A DNA stretch of 64,000 nt from Dasyornis broadbenti (Eukaryota; Chordata; Aves; Passeriformes; Dasyornithidae), in assembly GCA_013397935.1 (NCBI GenBank), contig VZRN01005169.1, positions 682,001-746,000 on the forward strand, given 5' to 3'. A program made the position numbers and the translations under genes. How positions within the stretch are numbered: the stretch's first letter is position 1; each line of letters starts with the position of its first letter. Positions 13,901-26,615 of this stretch are shown here, piece by piece. A model generated the notes under the pieces. It ran no database searches, had not been told where the DNA came from, and saw nothing but the letters and a program-made list of their open reading frames with translations.

Positions 13901-16152
13901 ATCGCAATCCTGCCACCACTGCTCACTTCCTCCCCTGGGCCCCTTCCTCAGCCATCCTGATGTAATTGTGCGGTCAGAAAGGAAACTGCTCCAGAGAAGG
14001 GGTCAGACTGGCTCAGCACAACCCAGCCATAAAAAGTGGTCACTCTTAACCTCGATCAGTTCCAAATCCCTTTCACCATCTGACCCACAATCAGTATCCT
14101 ACAGCAAAGCTGTAGGAGCTGGATATGGATACAGGCTGCATAAATCATTGAAGCCAAAGAAAGAAACAGCCATTAGCCTACACAGTAACTTTGTGGAGCA
14201 AGACAAGAGCTTCACAGCTCAGAACAAGTTGGAAGGAGTTCAGCTGCATGGAATTTGTCATGGTTGAACCAGAATGAATTAACAGTTAGGTATAAGGTCA
14301 TCATCACCACTTTTTCCTCTTCATAAAAGCTGGTAAAAATTTGCTTTAGTGTCTCTCCCAAACAGGGCTGATTTCAGACAGGTGAATAGATTGTTTACAT
14401 AAACCAACTTTTTAAAATCACACAGTAGTCATGCTTAATTTTTTTATGTAGGTAAATAACTTGTTGATCAACTACAATGCTTATAAACTTTAATACATAG
14501 TCTAAGGCACTGCTGTTTTATAAGGAAATCAGCACTGTTCTGGTGGTTCAGTGTGCTGTGGTGATACCATTAGACATATAATTCCCAGGGCTTTCTGTAA
14601 GAAATTACATTCAGAAAGGCTAGACCATGATGTCCTATCCCATGATCCAGCCAAGTCAAGCCCATGGCTACCAATAAATATAGGAGTAGTCCCATCAAAA
14701 TAAAACTCCCTTTTCTAAGTGCTTTGTCGTATTCAGGTCTTAAAGAGTAATTCTCTATAAAAGCAGCAGCCAAATCTTAAATGATTCTGCAGCACGCAGC
14801 AGGAACTTCAACAAGATGCAAAGACAAATCATTCCAACAGCACAAACTGAAACAAATTGGACCTCAGAGCCCTGGAGTTAGGGTGGAGATCTGGAGCGAG
14901 ATTGAAACCTCCCTGAGCACTTATGCTTGGCTCTGACGTGGTAGCAGGCTCCTCCACACCCCACCCTGCTCAGATGCTGTCTCTTATCTCACCAGGGCTG
15001 CTCCAAAGGCCTGGGCTCTTTTATCACCAGATGAAGCCAGGCAGGGGTGCCGTTACTCAGTGGCTGTGGGTGTGAGGCACCTTTAGTCAGTGGCCTGGAC
15101 AAGAGGCTCAGAAGCTTCACTGCAACCATCACCATGACAGTAGGATTGCTGCTGCCATGGCACCCCTATGCAGACACCCAGCATCACAGGAGTATTTTCA
15201 GTCACACAAAATGTGCACTGCTACAGTAGCGTGGGATGGGAATGGTGATTCCTGTATTTTGGTTCCAGGACAGAAATACTTTAGTCAAGCCACTAGAGAA
15301 GACATAAGGATCCTTAGGAGAGAAAGTAGCAGCAATGGTTTGTGGGCAGCATAAATCCCTCTAGGGTGCCACAGCTGATTCATAGGCTACAGACTGGGCA
15401 TCTTTTATCTAGATAGTATATTGTGTCAAAAAGGAGAGCTCTTCAGTGCAGAAAGATCCAGTCACTCTCATGTGCTTGCAGAGAATAAAAGGGAGAAAAT
15501 TTAACTTACACCAATCAGGAGAAAAAGGTTCTTTGTAGACCTATTGATTGAGACACACGCAGCATGGTGACAACAATGCAAAATCTAACAGCAGCTAGAT
15601 ATATATGTGCAGTGAAGGTGGATTTGGTTGTATGCAAAGTCAAAGTCTGATCTCCTAGTCTGTGTACAGTTACAGACACAAATACCAAGTTGCATTATGT
15701 AGACAAATAATGCTTTGTCCAAATAGCAGCTCTTCCCTCTGTGATCTGATGCTCTGCTGTCTCTCTGAGCCAATAAACCACTTTGAAATTTAACAGGGAA
15801 TTGTGTTTCCATAATGGAAATGAATGCAGAGTGGTTATTTTACAGACCTAGATGCAATTTGTGTTTGGTCAAGCCAGAAATGTTTGTTGGGGTGGTGTGA
15901 TCCCACAAGAACAGCACACAGCAAAAGGGATCTCAAATTGGACCAGAAATTGTTTGTCTGTTTGGCAAAAAAAGAGGCCTGAAGCCTGAGGCGAAGAAGT
16001 AATTAGATAGTGAGCTGGGATTGCTGACAGACCACTGAAAGTCCCACTTAGCCAAGCCATTCTCTCATTCCATGAGGGAAGAGAGGACTGCAAGCCTCTG
16101 GGAAGATCATTGGTGGGGCTTTTCCCACATCAAATCACACAGGAAATCTTCC

Positions 16153-16177
16153 TTTTTTTTTTTTTTTTTTTTTTTTT
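16153..16177. repeat. Poly-T tract (25 nt)
   Basis: An uninterrupted T run, followed by GTTTGTTTTG and then an A run (about 16198-16208). It is a simple intronic homopolymer. It could be the tail of an old minus-strand retroposon, but no retroposed body is recognisable beside it. Confidence 0.85.
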
Positions 16178-17144
16178 GTTTGTTTTGAGAAGTGAAAGAA
16201 AAAAAAAATACCCCAAAGTAATAAAAATAAAGGAATGAATGGAAGTGTGGCAGGATGGAGGACTAAGTTGTGGTGCCGGTGCCGCAGCATCCCCATCTCA
16301 TGACCCAGGGGCACCCTCAGCAATGGGTCACACTAATTCACAGGTGACAGCCCACAGAAATCTCTTGGTAAATCTGCCCCTGAAACAAGGGCACATTTGT
16401 TTAAGCTAAGATGGTGCTGTTCTGCCTGGACCAAATCCTTCTGCCTTCACTCTGACTAGTTTGACAGAGGTATGATTGATGGAAGCAGGGCTGGCTTGAG
16501 GCAGAACACAAATCCATGCCCGGAAACCATGGCCCCACTGAAATCACTGGGACAAAACTGCCATTGACTTGGCTGGAGCTGTGATTTCCATAGAGTTTAA
16601 GGCCAAAAAAGGACCGCTCACAACCTCCACCCTGACCTCCTGCATAACTCAGCTCCTAGAATTTTGCTTGCTGGTTTGTGCAGTGGAGGGAATTGCATTT
16701 CCAAGGAAGAATTTTTTTTGTTATGCTTGTTTTGTCTTTAAACTGCAGGACAGAAGACTTGGGAGTTTGCAGCTGCACTCATGCAGGCTGTGTGAAAATA
16801 CTGTCATTGTTTTAGTTCCATTGTTTAATACCACTTTTAGTATCAGAAAGTCATCCAGTGCTGGCTCTTGCCCATAGTATAGGCAAGGGAAGGGGTTGCA
16901 TTTGGGCTGTTAGAAATGTGCCACATTATTTCTCTGCCTTTCCTAGAAGTTTTTCAGAGCATCCAGTCTGGGTGGTAGTCCATGCATTGGAAGGGATGAT
17001 TGTTCCTTCTGCATAGTGTGATTTAACAAGGCATTAATCATCTAGGAAGTGGCAAGACTTGAAAGACTAGGAGATGCCATATAGGTCAGCAAGTCCAACA
17101 GTAATTACAGTTGGTCATTTATTAGATGTTTAAAATCAACGAAA

Positions 17145-17240
17145 AATATGGATCAAAAAGGCTTCTGGAGGTCTCTAGTCCAACCTCCTGCTAAAAGTTG
17201 GGCCAGCTTCAGAGTTTGATCAGATTACTCATGGCCCCAG
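17145..17240 (-). mobile_element. CR1 LINE 3'-end fragment (minus orientation)
   Basis: The + strand reads GGAGGTCTCTAGTCCAACCT followed by CCTGCTaaaagttGGGCCAGCTTC and then a GATCAG..TTACTC segment. This is the reverse complement of the conserved 3' region of avian CR1 elements. It is a short, 5'-truncated and diverged copy with no coding capacity. It supports an avian or at least sauropsid genome. The limits are approximate. Confidence 0.65.
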
Positions 17241-20200
17241 TGTTTGACCACCTACATTGATCTTCTTTGGTTTGGGGTTTTTTTTATATATCTACTGATA
17301 ACTTCCCTTGCTGCAACCCTGCAGCCTGTATCTATTGCCTCATACTTTCACTGGGCAGCTCTGAGCAAAGTCTGTCTCCGGTTTCTTTGTGTATCGCCTT
17401 TGGGTCATCAAACAGAGCTAACAGCAGGTAGATCTTCTTTAGATTTCTGCAGATGTTTTGATTCTGAACAGCCACCAAGCACGATATCTGGAACCCTTCA
17501 GAGTGTGTACATTCAGCCTGTGCCCTATCTCAGATGATTCAGCACACAGAAAAGGGAAAGAAAATGAGACTCCTGGGCATTTATATTTGGTTCTTAAGAG
17601 CCCAAATGCAAAATGGTTCACACTGTGTCCTCACAGTGTGCCCAGCCATACTGCACATTCCCCAGTTCAGGGCTGAGTATGGCTTTTCTGGGCACAGCAG
17701 GCAGAAAACAGTATCAGGGACCCAGTACCCCAACCTCAGGATTTGGAATTATTCCAAAAGGTCCTATTTGGGCATGTTTCTCTAGGTACCATGGTCCAGA
17801 TAGCACTGTGCACCAGCCTTCAGTGCTGGCCCTTCAGCAACCTCCTTTGTCCTGTGCCTGAGCTGAAAGGCAACACAGGGGCAAGCAACAGCCTCATTAC
17901 TGCCAGGGGTTCCCAAATGTACGGCATGGTCCTGCCACTGGATACTCAGGCAAGGCTCTCTGAGCACAAAGTGGCAGAGCACAGTCCAGTGCTTAGCACT
18001 AACTCAGGTCCCCACACCTCTGCAAAGTCCAGGTCACACAGTCCATGAGTGACCAAGCCAGATGCAATCCCTGATATTTCATTCACTAAACACATTCCCT
18101 TCTTTATCAGGAACCTCCAGCATTTTTCAAATACTCTGATTCTGACCCTAACTCCTGCTGTGTGCAAACTCCACAGCACCAGCCTTATGGTCAATAAAAA
18201 TGGTAAAAAATCATTCAGACTCACGTGGCTGAAATGGATGCAGATCCCTGGGCCTCCTCTCCTCCAGGCTCAGCTTAATTAAGGAGCAACCAGCAAACCA
18301 CAAGTGTGCTCACAAAAGAAGCTTGCATCTGAAGGGCTTTGACTGCAGCTCTTTGTAACTAGTCACAAACATCTGGTGCCTGGCAAGCTTGCCTGCCTGT
18401 TGGAAGGGGTTTTCAATGAGAAAATTCCTGTAGCTTGCACCTGAATTCTCTGCAGTGCACCATGCAGCACTTGGATCTCCTAGCTCCTCTTGTAAGCTGC
18501 CAGCTTTGTAGAAGCCATTTCTGGCACTGGTTTCCTCATCATGGCCTCCCCACCCACCCCAACACATTTTATACAGTGCACGTGGTCTGACAGGGAACAG
18601 TTACTCCCTTGAATGTTCACAGCTTGATAAGCAGTTTTTCAAATTCAAGTGATAGAGTCAGTTCCTGTTTTGTTGGCACAGTGAAACAGAGACCACAGTG
18701 GGGACAGGCCTCTCAGAGGAGAAGGGAATAAGGGTAATTCTTTTCTCGTCTTTTACTAGCATGTATGAGCGTGCAGTTGTGCTCAAAAGCCAATCTCGGG
18801 GATACTTTCTTAGGTATCTGTTGAAGATTAAATCATCTCATGTGCAGCCTGTAATGATGGCCACTACCAAAAATTGTTTGTGTCTAAAAGCTGCCCAGTG
18901 CTGCATGATCCAAAATGAGCTGCTGACCTCAGAAGAGAACCCAGCAGGCTAACCACCACATCACAGAGACTTGGCCCTCTGCAGCGCTGCTAATTGTCCC
19001 GTTGTCTGTGGGCAACAAGTGAAGGCAGCTACTCAAGGGCAGGGGAACTGTGCTGTCAGCTTGTGTTACCAAGTGACTTTCTCCCAAACCCCATTTCCAG
19101 CATGTTTGGGGAGATGGTGTCCCAGTCGCTGCTGAGGTACCCTTTGCCAAAGGGTCACTGCACCTCTGATACAATCCCAGTAAAACCAACACAAATTGTC
19201 CCACCCACAAGTGCAGGCATTGGATTTGACCCAACAGATTACCCAAAGACAGTCATAAGCCAAATAACCCATAACCAGACCCAATCTTGGTGCAGGGAGA
19301 GACAAACCTGCCATGAACATGGATGCTTTGACTCAAACCAGCCCCAAAACCAGCATGCATCTGTTGTCACTGCATTTCCACAAGACTCTGTTGAAATTAC
19401 AACCAGCTCCCTGCTGTGGCTCTATTCCCCAGTGAAGGTTGCAAGCACCAGCATGGTAAAAGGATCTTGATGGGTAAAAATTATGCTTCCATTTAGGAAG
19501 ACCCACTAATGGCACCTTGTGCATCTGTCACTGCATTAACAACATCAATTTGAGACTGTACATAAGCCGGGCAACTGGTGAAGGGAACAGCTTGCTTACA
19601 TTAGGAGGTCTGGCTGAAGGGGGACCTTCAGCTTTGTTTCTCTGGAGGGTCTGTGATCAGCTAACAGGAAAGTGGATACTTTCTTGTGGGTATTCACATT
19701 TTTGCAGATTGGATTCCTTTTGTATAGGAAGGGGGAGACCTCTCAGATCAATGAGGGAAAAAGGAGTGGGAGACTGTAGAATAATATTTGGGGAGCAGAT
19801 GGAGCACAGTTACAGCAATGGTAAAACACATGTGTATGTTCTGGAGAGCAGAGCTATGGAATAAAAGACACAAACTCTAGTTGTGGGGTCACTTATATCC
19901 CCTCCCTCCCAAGAGTCTGGATTTGCCTCCTTCTGCACTCTGCCAAGGAAAACAACAAAACTAAATATAAAAATGCAGCAATCTGGGGAGTTGCTCCAAT
20001 GCCCAAAACGTAGGTGTCTAATGCTGTTTTAGGCACTGTTGGTGATCCAAGACATCTGCGTGGGGCTGGCAGATACAGCACCAGACCTATGTCAGGCTCT
20101 CTCCCACCCGGGGCAGCAGCCAGGGTCCAGGCAAGGAACCCTGGGGCATGGAAAAGGGCACTCCATGCCTACATTTGGGCATCTGAACAGCTTCCCCAGA

Positions 20201-21199
20201 GCCCTGTGTGTTTGGACAGTTGGCGTTAATCATCGAAGAGAAACGAGAAACAGAGCTTCACATAGCAAACAGCACTGTGAGATTTGGTAGCAGAGAGGGT
20301 AAAAGGATCTGAGCACAAGGGACGGTCCGGCAGAGTCGGAGCGGGGAGGATGGGCAGGAGAGCATCCAAATAGAGCAGCTGCCAGCAGCTCAGAAAAGTT
20401 TCAAATTCCTTCTGCACCACGCTGAAGTTTAGTCATAAATGACAACAGGGGACCTGGGGACAGAGGGATATTTTCTGAAGGGTGTGATCTGCTGGCTTTT
20501 TAGACTTTTATGTGTTCCACATGTCTGAGCGCCTCCCAAACACGTCCTCTGCACATGCCGTGCAGCACAGCCGCATTGTCCTCCCCGCCTTGCAGACGGG
20601 CATCTGGAAGCACAGAGGGATGTTTTCGGCTTGACCCCAGTTTTTGTCTGTGGGAGTTTAGGCCCCAAACTTCCTTTTCATGCCTTTGAAGCCAGGCGCT
20701 TAAAGAGGAGTCAGACTCCAGCTCCCGGCTTAACCCTTTCACCCCATGTCTGTACTCCCTCGGTGAGTAAAATAGTGGGTATTTCTGTGGTTCCTTCGGT
20801 GTTTACAACTTTTATGCAACAATTAATTTTTCCAGTGGAGGAACAAAATAGTCCTCTAAGGACAATGTAAGTCAGGCTTTCAGACTTCCCATCTCTCCTC
20901 ACCCCTTTCTTCCCCTACGCCCCTGCGATGTGGATAGCCCCAGAATGCGGGGCAGCTCAGTGCCCTTCTTAACCCCCACCATACCTTCCTCCTGTTACAG
21001 TAAGAAAAAAACCAGACAAAAAACCCCCAACCTTCCTTGGAAACTTTAGCAAACAAATATTTTCAATTTTGCCGTCCCAGAAATATCAGCAAGGAGAAAA
21101 TTTTGGGTCTTCTCTGTGGTTTTTATTCTCTACATTTCGGCTCTACCAGCAGCTCTATCAGTGCAAATCAAATTACACCTCCTGTTTACTTATCTCCAC

Positions 21200-22170
21200 A
21201 GCGCTGACACTGGCAACCGAGGCTAATCTCGGCATGTCAGGAGACCGCGCCTTCCTCGGGGGTAGGACCGGGAACTGCACAGTAGCTACTTGGAGTGGGA
21301 GAAGGAAAGTAAATCAGGGAAAGCTCTGATGGCTGTGCTCCCCAGCAGCGAGGTTACGTTCCCCAGCTCTGCTGCTTGCTAGGGGCAATGCAGGGAAGCC
21401 GAAGTCCGAGATGTCCGGAGGGTGGAGGCTGCCTTCTCCCAGTGGATTAGCAGCCTGGAAGCCAGGGTTTGGATTTTGGCTTACTCATTTGTAAGGAGGA
21501 GGCAGTGGTGACCTGCCCGCGGTGGTGAAGGTGTGATGGTTTGCGGAGCTGACACTGTTTCTCTGTCACCGCGTCCTTCGCGCTGCTGCTGTGGTCAGTG
21601 CGCCCTCCTGCCTGGGAGATGGGGGTTATTCCACAGCAGAGGTGTGGGCACAGGGGCCACGTGAGCGCATCCCACTGCCCAGGAGCGCGCAGAGCCCTCC
21701 AGGGCTGCTGGCCCAGGCTGACTCAGGGACGAGCGCACGCCGCATTTTATTCCCGTGGCAGCTTCGTGCCTCAGTTTCCCCCGTGGTGGTAGTGTTGGCT
21801 GCTCTGAGATGCCCCGGCAGAGCAACCTGTAAAACAGAGGCTGGGATATGACTTGCTTATTGCCGTGTTTGTACCGCCGGGAGCACCCGGAGCCTTGGGC
21901 ATCGCCACCCCGAGTCTGACAGCACCTGGGGCAGATAAACTGACTCCACGCGGCTCATGCTCGTGCCGGTTTTACGTGGATTGCGGGATAAAAGCAGAGC
22001 TGGGTATTGCACTTGTGTGGAGCGGGGCGAGACGCCCTCATGGGGGTCTCGCCTCCTTCACCCCGGGGAAAGCCTGGTGTGCCAGGGACCGATGTACCCA
22101 TTCCAGGTGCCAGCCCTACAGGAAAATGTACTCGAATCCAGGGTTGTCCGCCGTTTGCATGCGTTTGAAC
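21200..22170. promoter_or_regulatory. GC-rich shore of intragenic CpG block
   Basis: GC content and CpG count are clearly above the intronic background here but below those of the core at 22170-22520. No TATA box or recognised first exon is visible. I treat it as the flank of the CpG-rich block; separate function is not supported. Confidence 0.35.
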
Positions 22171-22520
22171 GCATTTGGCCCCGCAGAGTGAAACCGGCGC
22201 CCTTTCCCGCCTGCCCCTGGCACCGATCCCACGGCAGCCAGGGGNCGGGTCCGGGGCGGAGCGCAGCGCAGCGGGGCATTCCCGCCGCAGCGCCGGGAGC
22301 GAGCAGCGGGCAGGGCTGGGCGAGGGAGCGCGCGGAGGCGCCTCATCCCCTTCTTCTCCCCGCAGATCTTCCAATGGAGACAGCTGGAGAACCTCTATTT
22401 CCGCGAGAAGAAGTTCTCGGTGGAGGTGCATGATCCGCGCAGGTGAGCCACGAGACGGGCCGGGCTGTGCAGTGCCGGGCCGGGCTGAGCCGGGTGCTGC
22501 CGAGCCGCGCTGCCCCCGCC
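22170..22520. promoter_or_regulatory. CpG-island-like block overlapping an internal exon
   Basis: A hand count gives roughly forty CpG dinucleotides in about 350 bp, far above the surrounding introns, with GC-box-like GGGGCGGAGC near 22253. The block straddles the 77-bp exon at 22366-22442. Internal exons of this gene are otherwise not in islands. It may be an intragenic promoter or enhancer, or simply a GC-rich relic. The sequence holds one unresolved base (N at 22245). Confidence 0.55.
22366..22442 (+). CDS. FRMD4A: FRMD4A exon: FERM F3 lobe, middle
   Basis: The acceptor is TTCTCCCCGCAG at 22354-22365 and the donor GTGAGC starts at 22443. The exon is 77 bp and encodes IFQWRQLENLYFREKKFSVE followed by VHDPR, then two bases of an Arg codon. 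These are the central F3 strands; WRQLENLYFREKKF is a FRMD4-family signature. The exon sits inside a CpG-rich block, unlike its neighbours. Confidence 0.95.
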
Positions 22521-23362
22521 GCTGCGAGCTGGGGAGCACATAAGAGACAGGCAGCGGGTACCAAGCCGGTGGCTGCTGCTTCCTTCCAGAGGGACATTTC
22601 GGGTTATGGTGTGTGTTTTTGAGGATGTGTTTCCCCTCGGCTCCTAGCGGTATTTTTTTTCCCCTTTCCCTCTGTTCTGGCACCTTGTGACCCCGGGGAC
22701 TGTGCAGCTCCGGTGCCCCAGCTGCAGTGCCGGCAGTCCCCGTGTGTGAAAGGAGAGTTTACTTAGTCCCCGTGTTTCACTAAGAGCCTGGAGATGAGCG
22801 CCAGATTTTGTACTCACATGCTTCTTTGTAAATAAATATTCAGTAGTGCAACTGAAAGGAATGGCACGGAACCAGAGGTTTACTAGCAGCCTGGATGAAG
22901 GCCCATCAGTCCTTTTGGCATAGGAATATTTTTTACTTTGGAAACCTAATGTGAGAGCGAGTTCAAGGGACTGTGCTGCATCCTTTCAGTGCATTCAGCA
23001 CCCCTGGTGTGTTTGCCTTACTCCGGATGGTTACTGCAGGCAGTGTGTGCATGGCTCTAAAAGTTGTTCTCACTAAAAGCAATGTCTCACTTGCACTGTA
23101 AGTACGATACCACTGATGGAAACAATCTCTCTTCCCAGACTGATTTGATGTACTGCTGATAGTAGTGTGTTTTGCTGATCACTCAGCTGTGATCCTGTTT
23201 CACCTGCTTCCCATGCCTATTCGTGTCTTAATATATGTATTTTTATTAGGGAAATTTTGCATGCAGTTTCTATCCATGTTTACCCTGATATGAGCACAGT
23301 CACACCAGTACAACAGTGCCTGTCTGCATAGGTGCATTTTGTTAAAACAAACACCAAGTAAA

Positions 23363-23403
23363 GCAGCTCATATCGTTGTGCAGCTCGTATCGTTGTGCAG
23401 CTC
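23363..23403. repeat. 17-bp tandem repeat, about 2.4 copies
   Basis: Units GCAGCTCATATCGTTGT (23363-23379) and GCAGCTCGTATCGTTGT (23380-23396) differ by one base and are followed by a partial third GCAGCTC. This is a small local duplication in an intron. Confidence 0.85.
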
Positions 23404-23900
23404 CAGGTCAGCAGAACCTCAAAGCATCTGCTTAATATTAAGCATATAAACAGTCACATGCAATCTAGCAGAGTGACTTCCCAAAGTCAAGAATATGCTG
23501 GGAGATCTTGCAGGAGCTGGAAGGTGGTGCACTCCTTCCCCCACTGAGGCTCCAGCCGCCAGCAAGGCATCAGAAATGCATGCTGCGAGCAACCAGCAGC
23601 CAGGAGCCCCTAAATGCCCTAAGTTCTGGCTGTTTCCTGGAAGGAGCTGTTGCAAGAAAAAGCAAGGAAATAGCTCTGGGACTTTAAAATCACGATGACA
23701 TTTGCAACTTGGTGCCGTGCATGAAATGTGACTACACAGAGCAACCTCTTCTCTTTCGTTTGTATTTAGATGATAGGAATTAGTGTCACAGAAGAGTTTC
23801 CGTTTTTTATTCCATTGCATTGTTTCTCTGACTCAACACCAGGAGGACAAAGCCATGTCCCACGTTGTCAGCCTGATTCTTTCTTGCTTCAAGGAAATTA

Positions 23901-23941
23901 ATTTGTTTGGGTTTTGTATCATTTTGTTTGGGCTTTGTATC
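23901..23941. repeat. Approximate 20-bp tandem duplication
   Basis: ATTTGTTTGGGTTTTGTATC is followed directly by a near copy with one extra T and one T-to-C change. It is probably a replication-slippage product. Confidence 0.75.
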
Positions 23942-24231
23942 CAGAGTGCCACTATCCAGGTGGAACTGGTACTCAGGCTGTAAAGCAGCACAGCACATTG
24001 TGGTGGCGTGGTGGGAAGACAGCTCGGGTTGTAGTCTCCCAGCCAAGTGGGATAGACTCCTGCAAGGAGTTGTTCAGCGTGTGGAGGCGGAGGAGTAGCC
24101 AACTCAGTGCTCTCTCCACATTCCTGTTCTCGTAGCCAAACCAGTGCCTGAGTCAGCAAAGCCACAGTCAGGAGAGGGAGTGCAGCTCCATGGTTGTGGC
24201 CAGGGCTGGGCAGCTCAATGCATGTATTTAA

Positions 24232-24345
24232 GTCCTGCCTCTGCCCATGACTTCCTGTCCCCAACAAGCCATTTAACCTCCTTTCATTTCAGTTACTTAT
24301 CCCGTAAAGGATGAAAATGATACATTTTAGGGGTTATCAACATGG
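24232..24345 (+). mobile_element. MIR-like ancient SINE fragment
   Basis: The order of blocks follows the MIR core and 3' part. A CTGCCTCTGCC...GACTTCCTG segment comes first, then CAAGCCATTTAACCTCC, a TTTCAGTTACTTATCCCGTA stretch (MIR has cagtttcctcatctgta) and AAAGGATGAAAATGATACAT. The divergence is heavy, as expected for an amniote-age SINE. The call rests on remembered consensus wording, without an alignment. Confidence 0.55.
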
Positions 24346-26476
24346 TTAATTCCATAGTGCACATAGCATGCATGAAGGGAAGTCATGGAAAAAACACCCA
24401 TGGGCCATCTCTCTTAGGTCTTCAAATACTGGTGTGAAAAACAAGTCCACAGCTCTCACCAACAGTCTGTGCTCTAATGGAGTCTGCAGTTTTGATGGGA
24501 AACATGTACAGATACTGAAAAGGAAAAAAATTAGAAATCACTGCTTTTACAATGAGAAGATGAATTGGTTTGAAGAGTATGTTTCTAAGAATTCAGGAGT
24601 AACTGCATTTGAACTGAATAGGATGACACCGGAATGAAGGTTTCAGCCCATGTTTGAGTGCCTTAATGCCTTGGAGCCTTACCTGCCAGTGCTGCAGTGG
24701 TTTGTATCCTTAGACCAATATCAGCATGTTGGATCCACTCTCCAGTCTCAACTTCAACACCTCCCATTACAGCCTTCATTCCCTGTTCAGTGACAGGAAT
24801 GAGGCAGCTCAGCACCATCAGCCGCTGTCCTGTTGCATCCATGGAGACTTTTCTTGCAAGAACAATGCTCCTAATGGGACAAGGACTCTAGCACCATTCA
24901 CAAGGAAAGGCCTCAGCACAGGGTAACACTGAAACATGAGATCCCAGTTGTCTCAGACTTTGTTTGGCTTGGCCACGGCTGTTTTCTCTGAAATTTCACT
25001 CTGATTTGTAGCTCCATAATTTGACTTTAACACATTTTGAAACATTGAAAAGGCCCTGATGTAATGGCTGTCAGCCCTCTCCCAGACTGAACATTGCCAG
25101 CAGTTCTCATTTTGCTGCAGAATTCTGGTTTTCTTTAATTCTTGGCCTTATCACAACTTTCTCCAACCATGTGCCTCCCCTATCCGTATTCACCCCCAGT
25201 TTTGGGCAGTAGCCCACAAGCACCAGAAGAGAGGTAGCCAGTGCAGGTGCAGGAGGGGAACCTTAGCAGGGTTGAGGACTTGTGAGTGCTGGTAAAAGAG
25301 TTTACTCTCCTTGCACGGCACACTAGAGATCCTGGGCTGTCCTGCAGTGTCACCTCTACACTTGCATGGCAGAGTCCCTGCTGCCTGTGGACTGTGGCAG
25401 CCCCTCTGCAGCACACCTGCTCCCCATGCTGTCTCTTACACTGGTCCCCCTTCACAATCCATGTCCCTCAAAGTGTCATGTTTCTGAATGAACCTCTGCA
25501 CCCATGTCACATCGTTTCATAATCCTACTCCACCACAAGACTCAACAGACTGGAGAGGAGGCCCTCATTTATTTGGGGCTCTGTAGGTCAGTGGTTTGTT
25601 CCAGCCAGAGCTCCATCCCTGCAGTGGGAGGAGTTCCACGGACCAGGATGCTGTGAACCTGGATGTGCAATATGCTGGTGTCAGGGGGTCTGCTGGTGGT
25701 GTTGCTGTTGAGGGACAGGGAGGAATAATCAAGCGGTTTTGTACAGCTATGAAAGCATGGGGAAACCTAACCTGTGGTTTTTTGCTCATGTTTGAAAACA
25801 ATTGGGAGTCCCAGAGAGGAAATATTTAGCTCTTATTTTTCCTGTTTTTAAATTCACTCAGCTAATCACTGAGTCCCATTCTTCTCTCCAGGGCACTAGG
25901 CAGCCCCCTCTGAGCCTCACAACTCCCTGCCCCCATACCATGTGGCAAATCCTGTTATATCTGTTTACAAGTGGGCAAATCAAGGTTCCTGAAGAGTTTC
26001 TTTCTCATTCCCTAAAGTAGCCATTGATCCTGTGGATCTTTAGTTGTTACCTGGGTCCTATATTTGAGAGCCACTGTCCAAAGCCAGAGGTACTGGAGGA
26101 TGTGAGGACTTGGCCTCAAATGTCTCAGCATGGGATGAGACATAGAGGATTCCTGCAGGCTTTGACCTTGGTGACTTCTCTGGGATATGGAGCAAGTAGC
26201 ATCAGCCAAACCCAGGAATACAGTCTGCACTGTACAAACTGGATTGTCTTTACTGTTACTCCTCTGGAGCTTGCTATCTTAAGGAGATACTTAAGGTAAA
26301 TGCTCTCCTGGCTCGATTAGCTATTTGTTGCTGTTTTTTAACCATTTTTTCCTGTTATCATGAAAGGGTACACAGTAAGGACAGCAGCTGTTACTATGAG
26401 ATCTGTGCCTTCTGCCACAGAAGGCAATCCAATGAAACCTTTGTGTAACCCCAGTTCATTCTTTTCTCCTCTCCAG

Positions 26477-26615
26477 GGCATCTGTGACCAGGAGGACTTT
26501 TGGGCATAGTGGCATCGCTGTGCATACGTGGTACGCCTGTCCAGCACTAATAAAGTCTATCTGGGCTATGGCCATTAGTCAACATCAGTTCTACCTGGAC
26601 AGGAAGCAAAGCAAG
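26477..26615 (+). CDS. FRMD4A: FRMD4A exon: FERM F3 C-terminal helix
   Basis: The acceptor is CTCCTCTCCAG at 26466-26476 and the donor GTAAGC starts at 26616. The first base completes the Arg codon begun in the exon at 22366. It then encodes 46 residues, starting ASVTRRTFGHSGIAVHTWYA and ending FYLDRKQSK, and stops on a codon boundary. It supplies the last F3 strands and the closing alpha helix (CPALIKSIWAMAISQHQFYL). The FERM domain ends at about this exon. Confidence 0.95.

Larger units (their letters stand above)
7912..22365 (+). other. Large intron (14.5 kb)
   Basis: This is the longest intron in the window. It holds a minus-oriented CR1 fragment (about 17145-17240), a T25 homopolymer (16153-16177), small inverted repeats (8232-8252) and a homeodomain-type palindrome CTAATTAG (10056-10063). 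GC and CpG content rise from about 20 kb and reach island level beside the next exon. A 158-codon open frame at 18994-19470 on the + strand has no recognisable domain. I see no exon of a nested gene. Confidence 0.75.
22443..26476 (+). other. Intron with small tandem repeats and a MIR-like relic
   Basis: A 4.0-kb intron. Its first 100 bp are still CpG-rich. It contains a 17-bp tandem repeat (23363-23403), an approximate 20-bp duplication (23901-23941) and a MIR-like SINE fragment (24232-24345). No exon is supported. Confidence 0.8.

Noticed and set aside
16135..16323. Poly-T tract as the tail of a minus-strand processed pseudogene
   Set aside because: No coding or mRNA-like body and no target-site duplication could be seen beside the tract.
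21955..22683. Minus-strand open frame of 242 codons across the exon at 22366
   Set aside because: It overlaps a proven + strand exon inside a CpG-rich block, where stop codons are scarce in all frames. It reads through an unresolved base and shows no domain.
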